DNA from: Lomentospora prolificans
Taxonomy: Eukaryota > Ascomycota > Sordariomycetes > Microascales > Microascaceae
DNA length: 64,000 nucleotides
Direction: 5' to 3'
NCBI GenBank assembly: GCA_029532625.1
Contig: JARFXM010000010.1
Span: forward strand, 2,170,001 to 2,234,000
This document shows, one piece after another, positions 21,233 to 32,160 of this stretch. The position numbers and the translations under genes are program-made. Within the stretch, counting starts at the first letter, position 1, and every line of letters starts with the position of its first letter. Below the pieces are notes generated by a model. It was not told the origin of the DNA. It did not search any database and saw only the letters and a program-made list of their open reading frames with translations.

Positions 21233-21596
21233 ATGGTCAAGGCCTTCGCCGTCATCGTTGCCGCCCTGGGCTTCCTGCCTATCCTCACTTCCGCGAGGGC
21301 ATGCACCACAGGCCTTAAATATTGCGGGTACAACCTCTTAAAGATAGGTAAGCTGAGTTATATATCAACACTTAGCTAGAAATAGTTGGTCAATATTAAC
21401 TATGGCCATAGGGCAATACTACACAGAGATTACCAATGAGATCGAGAAGTATGGCTATACCACTGGCGCACTGGAGTACTCTAAGCACAGTCTATTTTCG
21501 TGTGGAGAAGGTGGAGTTGCCTGGATTGGTTTCCTGGACTACTGCGAAAACGGATGCCACGACGGTGGTTCTGGACGAAGTGACTGGTGCAACTGA
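21233..21596 (+). CDS. Small secreted cysteine-rich protein (effector candidate)
   Basis: Exons 21233-21347 and 21412-21596, joined across a 64-bp GT-AG intron, give 99 residues. MVKAFAVIVAALGFLPILTS is a signal peptide, with cleavage likely after ARA just before the first Cys. The mature protein of about 75 residues has six Cys in the pattern CTTGLKYC, FSC, DYC, NGC and DWCN at the end, enough for three disulfides. Size, signal peptide and cysteine content fit the class of fungal small secreted proteins often acting at the host surface. No enzyme motif is present and no receptor or target can be named. The junction is supported by the frame continuing YNLLKIG|QYYTEITNEIEKYG. It lies near two other secreted-protein genes. 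Confidence 0.75.
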
Positions 21597-22797
21597 TTTG
21601 CGGAAGACGGATATAGGGCGCATTCGGGTTGCTGCTTCGAAATGGAGAATTGCATTTAGTCTTAGTACATATATGAGGTATAGAATGGCAAATATAGCAG
21701 ACAGACTAGCTCTTCCCCAAAAGCTGAATTGGAGGCAAAATGACATAAGAACAATCAAAGAGATAATAGGCTTCATATATTATAGTGGGAGAACCACAAC
21801 TACCACGGAATAGTAGATTACTCATTCGAAAGCAGCTTTGTTGGTGTGTGTTATATCAAACACGTATCCGTTTAATATTTATTAATTTCGACTTAGGTAA
21901 ATCCTGTGTTCTGCAAGCTAACCTAAGCAATATTTTCAGCAATATATATTATTCTTTGCGGCCTGCTTGATCCTTGGGCCATGCTCCCTGTTCTAGGACC
22001 TCTAGAGATGTGCAGATTCTTCGTCGCCTTATCCGCGTTCGTAAAATGATTCCGTCCATAGCTGCTTCGTCAACGTCCGCTCTGAGCCTGGACATACGCA
22101 CGACTTTCAGGAACTAGCTAAATACCGTCTCTGGATGGAATGATTGACTTACTCGGATGCGTTTTACATAGCGATGGACCTCCCTATGCTACCACGGAAG
22201 CGCCGACGACGATGGTCAAGACGGGTTGCAGAGACAGAACATAGCTAGAGCCCCGCAGTCCCACGACGTTTTTCCCACTTCTTGTAGAACTGGTGCTTGA
22301 ACCACGGCTGGAGACAGACTTGGGTTTGGAGTCGATACATAGGCCTGTGCTCCTGTGTCATTCGTTAAATTGTCGCTTCGGGGAACCTCGAGTTGATCCA
22401 TTTTCGCTAGGACAATGGAAACTCTTGGGCGAGTCGTTAAAGTCGCTACGTTCGTTCACCTGGGCAAAATTTCAGTACTAGCGCAACAGAAGGGATACGC
22501 CTCCCTGGCCCAGGGAGAGACAGAGGAATTCAACTTTATTCACTCCGGGACACATAAGGCACCTATGGATGTAATGGCACAGCCACAATAAAAATACGGT
22601 GTTTTTGAAAATGCCTCGTCAGCAGAGACCGCTTTGTGGAATTTTGTTCTCCAAGCACCTCGTTGGAGGTCTTCTTTGCGACAATGGGTGGCGCAGGCGG
22701 CGCAGCAGAAACGCCAAGCCGCTTTGCAGAGTGAAGCAGCAAATCAATTGCCAGCCAACTCTTTCTTATTCCTCGTACGGCATCCGGTATTCTTCCA
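21597..22797. other. AT-rich intergenic region, 1.2 kb
   Basis: The 3' flanks of two convergent genes. AT-rich up to about 22,000. Short open frames on both strands show no motif. Nothing else can be supported. Confidence 0.45.
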
Positions 22798-24393
22798 TCA
22801 CTGTACACACTCCCAACTGTCGGCTGCGTCGGGATCACCCTCTCCTTTGTACATGTTCCTTGCGGGGTATTTGCAGTGCCTTCTCTGAAATGCAATCTCG
22901 TCCTTTTCCTCCGATGTATAGGCAGTCCCCAGTACATAGTCGGGCGCGACCCCCTCCTCGACCCATTGAACGATGGCAGCCAAAACGTTCCCTTCTGGCT
23001 CTTCTTCAGCCAGTGTAGAAAGTCTGTTTCCAATATTGGACGCCCCTGTACCGCCGGCGCAATGGCCCATGCCAGAAATGTAAAAGAAACGATAAAACGC
23101 ATCGAGCTCACTTGGAGGAAGGCCCATCGTCCGCGCTACGTGGTTATAGTACCGACCTGAGTTTTCGGCCGAAATAGCAGGGTCCTGAAGCCCATGGTAG
23201 TGCAAGATCTTAAGACCTCGGTCCTTGGCAACTGAGAGGTCCCCCTTCCAACCCTGGCCCCGGGCATTGGTCCACTTCGCCTCGGCGAAATCGATATCCT
23301 CTCGGGTCACCGGGCCGTTCCAGGATGCGTTGCCGTACACACCATAACGGAACCAACCAAGTACATAGGCACCCTCAAGACTGCCGCGCCAAAGGATGGC
23401 CGACGTGTCAGTACCGGGCTGCATTCGCCCGAATACCTCATTTCCTTCCGAATCATAGAGAGGTGAGAGCAGGGAGCGAACGGTGTCGGCCTGTGCACCC
23501 GTCAAACAGCCTTCCTCTCCATTCTCTCCAGAGGTACCGCATAGAAGTCCTTCAGGTCGATAGTTGCAAAGCTCTGTGTGCTCGAGAATGCCATCGAGGT
23601 GACCGTCCAACCAGTCACACTGTTTCAACATATCCTCGACAATAATCGCCCACAGCTCCTGGGAGATGAAGGACGGAGAGCCAGGCGGACCAGTAATAGT
23701 GGTTGCATATCCGGACCAGGATTGCAATCCGCTCATTGGGATGGCAGGAGCACCCGCGACAATGCCATCAAAATCATCGGGAAACTCTTGCGCTGCGACA
23801 AATCCCTGGCGCCCCCCGGTTGAACATCCAAGGTAGTAGGCTTTGGTATGTTCCTTGCCATAGTACTCTAAGCTTATTTCCTTGCTTAGCTGGGCACCGA
23901 CGTGAGCAGCACGCCAGGTGTAACTCTCGAGCACGTCGGGGTCAGCAAGCGGCTCTCCGACGTTTCCGACATGGCCAATATCCGTGCCCACAGCCGAAAA
24001 CCCTCTCTGGGCGGTGTAGAAAAGGTCCGAATAGCCGATGCAACCTCCCAGACCGCCGTTGCCGACTGTCATAACGCGACCACTCCAGTCCGCAGGCAGC
24101 CATGCCTCCGACACTATCTCGCTGCTGGGGCCGGTGGTCGTAGTAATGCCTACGCGGCAAAAATCAAAGTCAACGACGCCTGCAAAGCCCTCGCAAGTTG
24201 GGTGAGTTTTTGGGATGCTTAAATTCCGGCCCGCTTCCACAAAATCCGAGAATGTAATGTGAGAATCGTCAAATAGGCTTGTTTCTATCGCTTCCGCTAA
24301 TCTCGCGCAGTCTTGAGCAGCAGAGAATGATGCCGAGGCTGGAGCCAGCCCGGCGAGGAGCGAGGTTAGGATTGGAAGGTCGGCGTTCTTCAT
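22798..24393 (-). CDS. Secreted tannase / feruloyl esterase family enzyme
   Basis: Alpha/beta-hydrolase of the tannase/feruloyl esterase family (Pfam PF07519), expected to cleave phenolic esters such as gallates or ferulates on plant polymers. Intronless, 531 residues from ATG 24393; the frame runs further upstream but without an ATG, and a TATA box sits between. The signal peptide is MKNADLPILTSLLAGLAPASA. The catalytic triad fits S191 in GCSTGGRQG, D404 in YHGLQDPAI and H444 in GMGHCAGG. C190 and C445 flank Ser and His, giving the family's hallmark CS-D-HC arrangement with a disulfide. CDWLDGHLDGIL is the family's calcium loop. Whether it prefers gallate or cinnamate esters cannot be read from the sequence. 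Confidence 0.92.
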   Translation of the reverse strand: MKNADLPILTSLLAGLAPASASFSAAQDCARLAEAIETSLFDDSHITFSDFVEAGRNLSIPKTHPTCEGFAGVVDFDFCRVGITTTTGPSSEIVSEAWLPADWSGRVMTVGNGGLGGCIGYSDLFYTAQRGFSAVGTDIGHVGNVGEPLADPDVLESYTWRAAHVGAQLSKEISLEYYGKEHTKAYYLGCSTGGRQGFVAAQEFPDDFDGIVAGAPAIPMSGLQSWSGYATTITGPPGSPSFISQELWAIIVEDMLKQCDWLDGHLDGILEHTELCNYRPEGLLCGTSGENGEEGCLTGAQADTVRSLLSPLYDSEGNEVFGRMQPGTDTSAILWRGSLEGAYVLGWFRYGVYGNASWNGPVTREDIDFAEAKWTNARGQGWKGDLSVAKDRGLKILHYHGLQDPAISAENSGRYYNHVARTMGLPPSELDAFYRFFYISGMGHCAGGTGASNIGNRLSTLAEEEPEGNVLAAIVQWVEEGVAPDYVLGTAYTSEEKDEIAFQRRHCKYPARNMYKGEGDPDAADSWECVQ

Positions 24394-24480
24394 CCGTCCT
24401 ATGCAAATGGCAACTGAGAATAAAACGCTGTGGAGTAGGCGAATGGTAAATCTTGCACTGGCACCCTGGTCTTCCCGTCC

Positions 24481-24486
24481 TTTATA
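24481..24486 (-). promoter_or_regulatory. TATA box of the tannase gene
   Basis: TATAAA on the minus strand, 87 bases before the ATG at 24393. It supports choosing that ATG over the longer open frame. Confidence 0.6.
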
Positions 24487-25952
24487 CACTGAGCACTCGG
24501 CTGTTTAGACAGTCGTCCCCGAGTGCCGACTCGTGCTTCCCCGCATTGTTGATCCTTAAGAGAGTGACCTTACCTGATCGGGACCGGCAATCAACCTCAA
24601 CGCGGAGGCGGGATTTTTTGAGGGTCTGCGGGAGCATCAACGGCCCCGGTCACGTGCGACACGCCGATAAGAAGGAAACACCGTGGAATGGTTCAACCAC
24701 AGAATTGTCGTACTGGGAGTGCTCTGAGGGGTGCGGATGCTGCTACCTCGCCTAAGGGACAGGATGCTCACCATCCTGGAACATCGTGGGACTCGCCATA
24801 TTTAGCCAATGGGCAACTTAAATAAGTCAGTGAGCCCGTCTAGTACGACCGCCTTGAAAGTGATCGTCTCAGGCACCATAAATAAAGGCCTGGGGTTGTA
24901 AGACGGGGCTTGAAGAGGAGCATGAATACAGCTCTCAAGGGAAGAAGAAGACGGTCTCGGTGGACGCCAAGTATCAACACAGTAAATGAAGTGTACTGTA
25001 TCTGCATAGCAGAGGCCCATTTGTGGTGGTGATTCCACATTTCGCAAGGCCATCGAAACTGTTGGGTTACCCCTCCTAGCCTAGTACTCAAGCTCTTTTG
25101 GAAGAATAACCACTTGGTGCGTACCACGCACCGACGGGCAAGGCAACCTCTAACCTCAGTCTCAGTGATTCAAGCCCCGCTCTGCTGTGATCGGAGGGAT
25201 GATCGATAGGTAACGGGGCTGATGGATTGTTCTCGAGATGAGGTCGGGCAATTGAAGAGCTAGGGTCGAAGTTGTCAATGATGATCTCGTGGATCCAACC
25301 AATCAATGTCGACCGTCGATCCGACAAGAACAACGGAGAATCCATATGACTTGATGTGAATTGAAAGGGATCAATATGATTAGGAGGTTTATAAGCTCTG
25401 TATCGTGTTCTGTCTCTGTTCGATAGTAAAAAAAAAAAAAAAAGACGCGTCAGATGGACCACCTGTACCACACGTATTCTCTCAAGAGTTGTACGACGCT
25501 TTCCTCTCAGATGATGACCAGCTTACGACTACCCTAGTGTCACTAGCAAATTGGGTGGTGCATGTCAACCCTATTGATACGGGGACGGTCGCCACTGGGC
25601 ATAGCTCATCTCCATCTTGGAGCGGTGAGGAGCCTATTAACGATAGTGATGTACTTAATCGCTATTCCCGGGAGCGGAGCTCGTATGACAGCAGCACAGG
25701 ATAGATATCATTCGGCTATGTTTCGTACTACTAACTTCCATTGACTAGCATCGATACGGCATTCTAACATTTGGTCGACTGACACGAGAAATGTAAATTC
25801 ACATGCAATATCAGAAGCTGAAGTTGCGGCCTAGACGAGGCCTACTGTCGGCCATTGAATACCTGAGTGTGATCTAATACATTTGTCCCGCTATACGCAG
25901 AACTCGGTTCAGAAACGGAAAGACAGGCCGGAGCATGCAGGGCCGAAATAAG

Positions 25953-25962
25953 TATACATAAA
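25953..25962 (+). promoter_or_regulatory. TATA-like box of the crystallin-like gene
   Basis: TATACATAAA, about 140 bases before the ATG at 26103. Confidence 0.35.
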
Positions 25963-26102
25963 GCCACCGCTTCTGCTCCCTTCTACCAAGCCAACCTTAC
26001 AATACCACACCGCTACCAACTCCCAAAGGCGTCAGTCTCTATTATTATACCCTCCCCGTTCCACTCTACCGAAAGACATCAGTCCACAAACCACCATTCA
26101 AG

Positions 26103-26465
26103 ATGCATTTCCCTATCATCCTCGGCATCGCCGCCGTGCTCTCTATCGGCGCCATCGCTCCCGCCGACGCGGCTCCATCCACCGACATCCAGGCAATAAA
26201 GCCGCTCATCGACCTGTGGGACCGTCCCAGCTTCCGGGGTCGCAAGTGGACGGGATCCGGGAATCCTGACACCTGCTACTCCCTGGGCGGCTTCAACGAT
26301 ATTGCATCTAGCGGCAAGGCCAAGGAGGGCTTCCACTGCACCATCTGGGTTGATTACCGCTGCGGCGGCACCGGTTTCTACTTTGATGAGAAGAATGACG
26401 CTGGAAAGGCGTTCCCGGGCTGGATGGACAACAAGGCGAGCAGCTGGAAGTGTATTGCTACTTGA
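26103..26465 (+). CDS. Small secreted beta/gamma-crystallin-like protein
   Basis: Intronless, 120 residues. The signal peptide ends at about APADAA (residue 24). The mature part reads as two Greek-key-like halves: LWDRPSFRGRKWTGS...CYSLGGFND, then CTIWVDYRCGGTGFYFDE...FPGWMDNKASSWKC. The Y/W-x(5)-F-x-G start and the N-D/N-K-A-S-S near each end resemble beta/gamma-crystallin motifs also found in small secreted microbial proteins. Four Cys can form two disulfides. The family includes calcium-binding proteins and some antimicrobial or inhibitor proteins; I cannot assign which applies. The match is by eye and moderate; otherwise this is an uncharacterised small secreted protein. Confidence 0.6.
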   Translation: MHFPIILGIAAVLSIGAIAPADAAPSTDIQAIKPLIDLWDRPSFRGRKWTGSGNPDTCYSLGGFNDIASSGKAKEGFHCTIWVDYRCGGTGFYFDEKNDAGKAFPGWMDNKASSWKCIAT

Positions 26466-27270
26466 GTAGGACTATTTAACCTTGAGAAGTGATGCAGCTT
26501 TGGCAACGAGGGACCTAGGCTGTTACGCCTTCTCGGCCTAACCATATCTAAGAGGCATCACAACCCAAAGGGTGTGGGGAAGCAGAATAAACGCAAAGCA
26601 AATGTAGCACTGCTCAGTTCGGATAGACGGATAGATTGATTGGTGAGATGGCTAAGCAGAATTCCTATATGCATATGAGCTCCATTACTATATAGAGAAG
26701 TTTTATATGAAGAATGGTGTAGAGAGCAATTTCTGTTCCTGGTTACCCCCTTCCCTTATCTGGACTACCCTCCTGCGTTGAGGATGTCTCATCACTTGCT
26801 TACGGGATTAGGCCTCTTAAGTCCACCCTTGAGTGGGCGTCATCTAGATATGCCAATTGTCGGCAATGCCGAAGGGAGGAATGGCCCGACATTTGCATCT
26901 TGACGTTAGATGGCTGATAGGACTTCACGCCACGAGATGCTGAAACCAGAGGGCGCGCAATGATTCGTGGTTGGGCATGGTTCTTCCGCGTACTCGGGCC
27001 TGTCATGAAGGCGGCAAATGGTTGGTGATATTCTAAAAGTCAGGAGATTCGAGGGATGTGTCAAAATAGAGCAGCGTTATTGAATATGTCTAGCGCCCGG
27101 TTCGCGCTAGCCGTAGGGGTCTTGACCATTTACCTTGTTTTTTAGACGGTAGATTTGAATAATCGGTCTTCTAAAATAGCCTAGAACCCTGGATATGACC
27201 GAATGTGCGTTCGGCAAATAAGGTTCCTACTACCTGTCTTCGTAAAGTCTCCCAAGGAAAGGATGGAGAG

Positions 27271-27508
27271 ATGTGCCCTGTGTGTGGGTAAGGCGCAAAG
27301 TGAGGCTTATGACGTGAAGACCCGAACCTTGCATCGCTCACTTGCAAGTTTTACAATCCTGGAAGTGTAACTAAGTACTTTCGAAGGAGCCATTTGAACC
27401 CTCTTCTAGACAGTGAGGAAGTCTACTGCGGTGCTTGTGACATGATGATCGATAACGAGCAACATCTAATGAGCCACATGCTTCGGATCCAGGGGACCGT
27501 ACCATAAC
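27271..27508 (+). pseudogene. Decayed Cys/His-finger tail, DUF3435-like
   Basis: Three reading-frame pieces line up as one former coding segment: MCPVCG, then GKAQSEAYDVKTRTLHRSL, then GSVTKYFRRSHLNPLL...EEVYCGACDMMIDNEQHLMSHMLRIQGTV. The arrangement C-x2-C, a K-Y-F-R-R-S-H-L stretch, then C-x2-C with a spaced H-x3-H and a closing GTV resembles the finger tail after DUF3435 (fungal tyrosine-recombinase-like) proteins. Two frame changes and a stop within 240 bases show it is dead. No recombinase core is recognisable upstream. The family link is from memory of the tail pattern and is tentative. Confidence 0.4.
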
Positions 27509-27712
27509 GTATGTTTCGAAGAATAAAAAGGAATTTATTTATATTACGTCCGACAGATCTATAGCTATAGGTGTTGAAGAACCGGGAAGATGCGAGATTA
27601 TCACTCTGTCAGACCGAGCATCACTAGAGACGCGGTCAAGAGCACTATGAACCCTTGCTCCTAGGTGTCCCCTGCTTAGAGATTTCTCTCCAGTGATGGG
27701 CGTCTCTCACAA

Positions 27713-27958
27713 GCATTAGAAGTCCGTTATCCTACGCTGCCTAAAAATTGCAATTATAGGCCTTTAGCCGCTCTTGCCTATGGAGGTGAAGCGCAGCACT
27801 GGATCTCGGCCCTTGCAATGCTGGCTGTGACACGACTGAGGGCCGCAGAAATTGATCCATATTATGCAGGCAAATGCCTTGTATGGGTACTGCTAGAGCA
27901 CTCAAGCGTAATCACGTTTCGGCATATCCACAACCACCCAACCACACTTCTAGAATAG
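27713..27958 (+). other. Unidentified 80-codon open stretch
   Basis: One frame stays open from QALEVRYPTLPKN to HPTTLLE before TAG. It has protein-like composition (GGEAQHWISALAMLAVTRLRA) but no start codon, no splice partner and no motif I know. It may be a gene relic like the one just upstream, or chance. Confidence 0.2.
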
Positions 27959-28199
27959 CCAATGCCCCTACGATAGGGGCATGCAACCGTCGACACAGAA
28001 GCACAATACGTCAAAGAGCAAGCTAAAACCTTTCCTGCTGCGACCAGGTGCTGTTGTTACCTCCATGCTGCTTGATCAGTCCTTTTTGGGAGTTCCACGG
28101 TGCTCCCTAATAAACCCTAGATGAGTTTGGAAGAATATTCGTAAGGTCATTCAAGGTATAAATTTCAAAGATATAATCAACAAAGAATATAAACCGCAA

Positions 28200-30303
28200 T
28201 CATTTGCCGCCTTTTATTTCCTGCAAGATCGCAGATCCAGCATCCGGAATGTCCTCGTCACCCTTGGACACATCCTCTCCGTATCTCCTCTGTAACGCCA
28301 TCCTTCGAGCTCGACGATAGTCAGAGTTCATGTATGACCAGTCGAGGATCTCGCTTAAATCCTCCACGCGACGACGTTGCAAAAGCCTTTCGCGGTGGGT
28401 CATTAAACAGATTTGAAACATCTGATCGACCATCTGCTCGACGCAATCGTTGAAATTCTTGGTCCATCGGTCAGCAATGTAGACGCCATACTTCGGGCCG
28501 TGCTCTCCAAGCACGTCATGCATATGGTACCCAAATCCTGACAGGTTCGTGGTAATGCTGGGAACTCCCATGACGGCGCATTCCGCTGGAGTGTAGCCCC
28601 ATGGTTCGTAGCTGGACGGGAAAACGCCAAGATCGGTTCCTCGGACGAATTCATCGTAGTTAACTGGCAACATAGGATTGTAAGGCCGGAGGAACTCGGG
28701 GTGGAAGACAACCTTGACCTTATCCTCAGCTCTGTTAACGAGGTCTAGATCCTTTAAGCGGTTCAGGATGGGGTCGTTCTTGCTGTCCACCAATTCATGC
28801 GTAACAACCTGTGCCTTGTGTGGTTGTTCGAGGTTGTATAGTCTTGTCCTGAGGTTGTTCTCCTCTTCCTCTGGTATTAGGTCCTGCAAGTTTTGCGTCG
28901 GCAGCGGATCTCCTTGCTTCCACCGAATCGCCCTCTCAAACAACTCGTTGCCAATATTCTTCTCCCAGAACTTCATGGCCCCTCGCAACGACTTGACGAT
29001 TGCGTGGCTTTCGAGGCATTCAGGAAAAATGGCAATCTTTTCCGCGGGCATAATGATGAAGCCTACAACGGAGACGGTGTCCTTGCCGTTGTGCTGGACT
29101 TCCTTCAACCGCTCGTTGAGACGTGCCAGTGCCTCGATGTACATGTCGGCGCCCTTGTTAGTAAACTCGTATCTCCCGGCAAGGAAGAAGTATAGAGTGT
29201 TGTTAAGGTCAAAGTCAAGCTGCCCGTAAAAATGGCCTCGGACGAAATCGTCGATCTTGCTACGGGAATCGTACCGGCAGAACTCGTTGACGTCGGAGAT
29301 TTCCGAAACATTCAGCCCATTCAGCAAGATGGCGTCCGGTTTCCTCTGGAGGAGATTTTCGCACTCTCTCGCTGTGATAGGGGATACAGTTGTAAAGAGG
29401 TCGCAGGAGTGGGCGACAGCTCGCTCTACATGGTGTCGATGGTAGCAGTCCGTCCCATCAGCGAAGCTTTCGTCGTAGGGCGATTGTAGGCATTGAATAT
29501 ATTTCTCGACAGACTTCTTGCAAATCTGCCGCCCGAGAGAGGTAGCGTGCGTAGTGAAAATCGTTGCCATGTTAAGTTTCTTCTTCTTCGCGAGGATCAG
29601 GCTGATACTCCCGGGCCACTCGTGTCCATGCCAAATGACGGGCCTCTTTTGCTCATTTTTGCTCAACTGTCAAATAGGTCAGACTCAACGTCTGTGGTGA
29701 AATCAGTGTTTCCTTCTACGTACCTCTTCCATAAAAGTGATTAAAAAGTAGGCAAAGAGAACGCCTTTCGTAATCAACTCGTCGTCAGACGGTAGATCGT
29801 AGCCCACCTTCTTACTTAAATCCTTGATCCACTCATCAAGGTGTTCTTCCCCTGGCTTCGTATCGATCAGCAATACACGAGGCGCTTTCGGGATCATCCA
29901 GCGACCGTAGATGATTCTAACTCCACGTGTCTCCATGGCTTTGATGGCGGCCGCGATTGAGGGAGTAGAGGGCTCACACTCCCGGACCTCCACCGCCGCC
30001 TGAATTTCAAGGTTAGTATTTGGCTTTGAGAATAATAGGGCTCGAGGCAACGCACCGATTGTCTGACCAACGGGCCAACCAGAGTATATCGGTTCCCATA
30101 TTCCTCGACAGTAATTTGGGCTTTGGATCTCAAGACCGTATGGATGCCTCCGACTGTGGTATTCCCCTCGTTAGCATATGATTGATTCTGCTGACTGGTG
30201 GCTCCAGGCCGTGAAAATAGGGAACCATACTTTGGGAGCCAACTTCGATGGATGTTTCGAAAAGTAGAGCCTCGCGGCTCCGCGGCTGATGGGTCTCCTC
30301 CAT
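28200..30303 (-). CDS. Glycogen synthase (GT3), divergent short paralogue
   Basis: Transfers glucose from UDP-glucose to glycogen, cytosolic. Exons (minus) 30231-30303, 30056-30153, 29724-29999 and 28200-29666 give 637 residues. Junctions restore family sequence: EVGSQ|IGGIHTVLRSKAQ, VRQS|AAVEVRECEP, FMEEV|LSKNEQKRPVIWHGHEW. The two catalytic-region Glu are kept in SYEPWGYTPAEC, followed by GVPSITTNLSGFG. The Arg-rich allosteric helix (QRRRVEDLSEILDW) is also kept. The protein then stops soon after MALQRRYGEDV, with an acidic end (KGDEDIPDAG) and without the Ser/Thr/Pro-rich regulatory tail that takes other fungal glycogen synthases to about 700 residues. The N-terminal part is also unlike the canonical fungal enzyme. 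I therefore read it as a second, diverged copy. The first ATG (30303) is used. Confidence 0.85.
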
Positions 30304-32160
30304 GGTGGTCAAACTTGTTGCATCGATGGCCTAGCCACGTCGATGGAGTCTAAGCCACTAGGTAAGCGTGAAGTTCACGAGCTTGAAAATGCATCTAGGT
30401 AAAGAATAGCTGGAGTGAGGTAGTAATAAGTGGAAACTTACCTGTCTTGTGGAGAATCGACAATAAGATGACTTTTGACTTTTAAGGTTGCAACGGGCTA
30501 AACAATAATTGTGAGTGCTTATTGCCACGCTGAAATGCTACGCTTAAGTTTTGGGGTGAGGGAGATAGAAAGTCGATTGAAAAAGCTTGTTAGCTTTTCT
30601 TGACACACAATAGCAAGAGAAACGCCACTTTTATGTTGAGGTTCCAAGTCAGGTGGCTCGGGTTGAGCTGTTGTCCGGTGCGGTCGCTGGGGCGAGGTTA
30701 CGGAACGAGAGACGGGTATTAGATCACTAGTTTATCCCCACTCAGGATATAATCGTACGCTTTTTGATTGTCAGAGGGAGAGTCCTGACTGAGGACTAGG
30801 CAGCTGTGTGACAGCATCAAGTAGCCGGCGAAGGGATCCGGGAGTCCACCTTCCAAGGCATCATTCTGCTTGGGCAGTGCCGGAAGCGAAGTAATACGTC
30901 ACTGTGATTTTAAGCCGGTACCTTGCGCGGTGGCATTCCTTTCCAGGCCATTGGTAGTGGCAATTATAGGAGTCCTATACAGGTAAAAGCCGATTACAAA
31001 AATGGCCAATGCGCGATGCGGGAGAGAAGCTGGACCATGGCCTGGCAAACGGCATCGCTCCCGGACCGGACTCGGGGTTGCGCAGTCCCTGGCCGAAACG
31101 AGACAGTTGTGTCGCTGGTGGGACAAACATGCGCTGGCAGGGCGGATGAGTGCCCTGGCCGTGTTCCACGGTAATCAATGGGTTGGCGGCTACCCTATGC
31201 TTTCGGCGAATGGTGAAACGGCCCAAGCAAGCCAAGAAAAGGGACGCGTCAGAAAACCTCATAAATGTGTACATGCAAGCGGCCAAACTACCTACGGCTA
31301 CTATTGTAGCTGTGAAGAAAGTGAAGTATCATAGACGGCGCAATTATCAGCGTAGTTTTCTGATGTCATTGTGTCGTCGACCAAGACTCCGAGCAAGTGG
31401 AAGGAGCGATGGTCGATCAGAGAATGCCATTCTTCGAGAAAACCTCCTCATGACGTAAACAGTTCGCGTGTCTTGCATTGTGAGCATTGTCCGTGTTCTG
31501 ATTGGATATCGTCTCAAAAGCGGGTCCCAGCTGGGGACGGACGGGACGTTCCTCGATTTCGCTCCACTGGAGAGTTTGCTCCGCGCCTGTCGAAAGAGAA
31601 GCATAGATGGCCAGCTAGAAAGAAACTCTTAGCGCTCTATACCTATCAGTGAACTTTTTCCAAGATGCCAGATATCAGCGCATACTGAAAAATCTTGGCT
31701 TACTCGACGAGGAATGCAATGAGTCCCGTCCGTTCCATCTGTCTTTCGTCTCATCGGGCCCACACCGAAAGGCTACCTAACTGTGGCTCCCGCTTTGTGC
31801 CTTGGCTTTTGTCGGATCAATCAAGCGTGTCGATTTGTTGTCACTCTGGAGCTTGATCCTCTACCCTTACCCGGCCTCAGCGAGCCATGCACGTCAGAAT
31901 TGGGGAGTTAACAATGCTTCATCACCGCAACTGCTATTAATGACGAAACAATCTAAGTTAGAATTCTATAAACTGGAACCCAAAAGAAAAAGAAGAAAAA
32001 GAGGGGTACAACTTCGTCGTGCAGGGGTTTACCCCTGGCTGTAGCGTCTGACTTCACAAGCGCCGAGAGTTGGAATAATTGGAAAGATATATAGCTGTGT
32101 ATACATGATAAAACGCCGACATAACTCCGTAATCCACCCGTTTATCTACCTCAACATCGT
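30304..32160. other. 1.86-kb intergenic region
   Basis: Upstream of the glycogen synthase and downstream of the low-complexity protein gene. Open frames at 30,900-31,650 overlap on both strands and show no family motif. No gene or repeat is supported. Confidence 0.45.

Larger units (their letters stand above)
24394..26102. other. 1.7-kb divergent promoter region
   Basis: Lies between the tannase gene (minus) and the crystallin-like gene (plus). Contains an A-run of about 16 at 25,428-25,443. Short open frames have no motif. No gene is supported. Confidence 0.45.
26466..28199. other. AT-rich gene-poor stretch with relics
   Basis: About 1.7 kb without an intact gene. It holds the broken zinc-finger relic at 27,271-27,508 and an 80-codon open stretch at 27,713-27,958 that I cannot identify. 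Confidence 0.5.
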
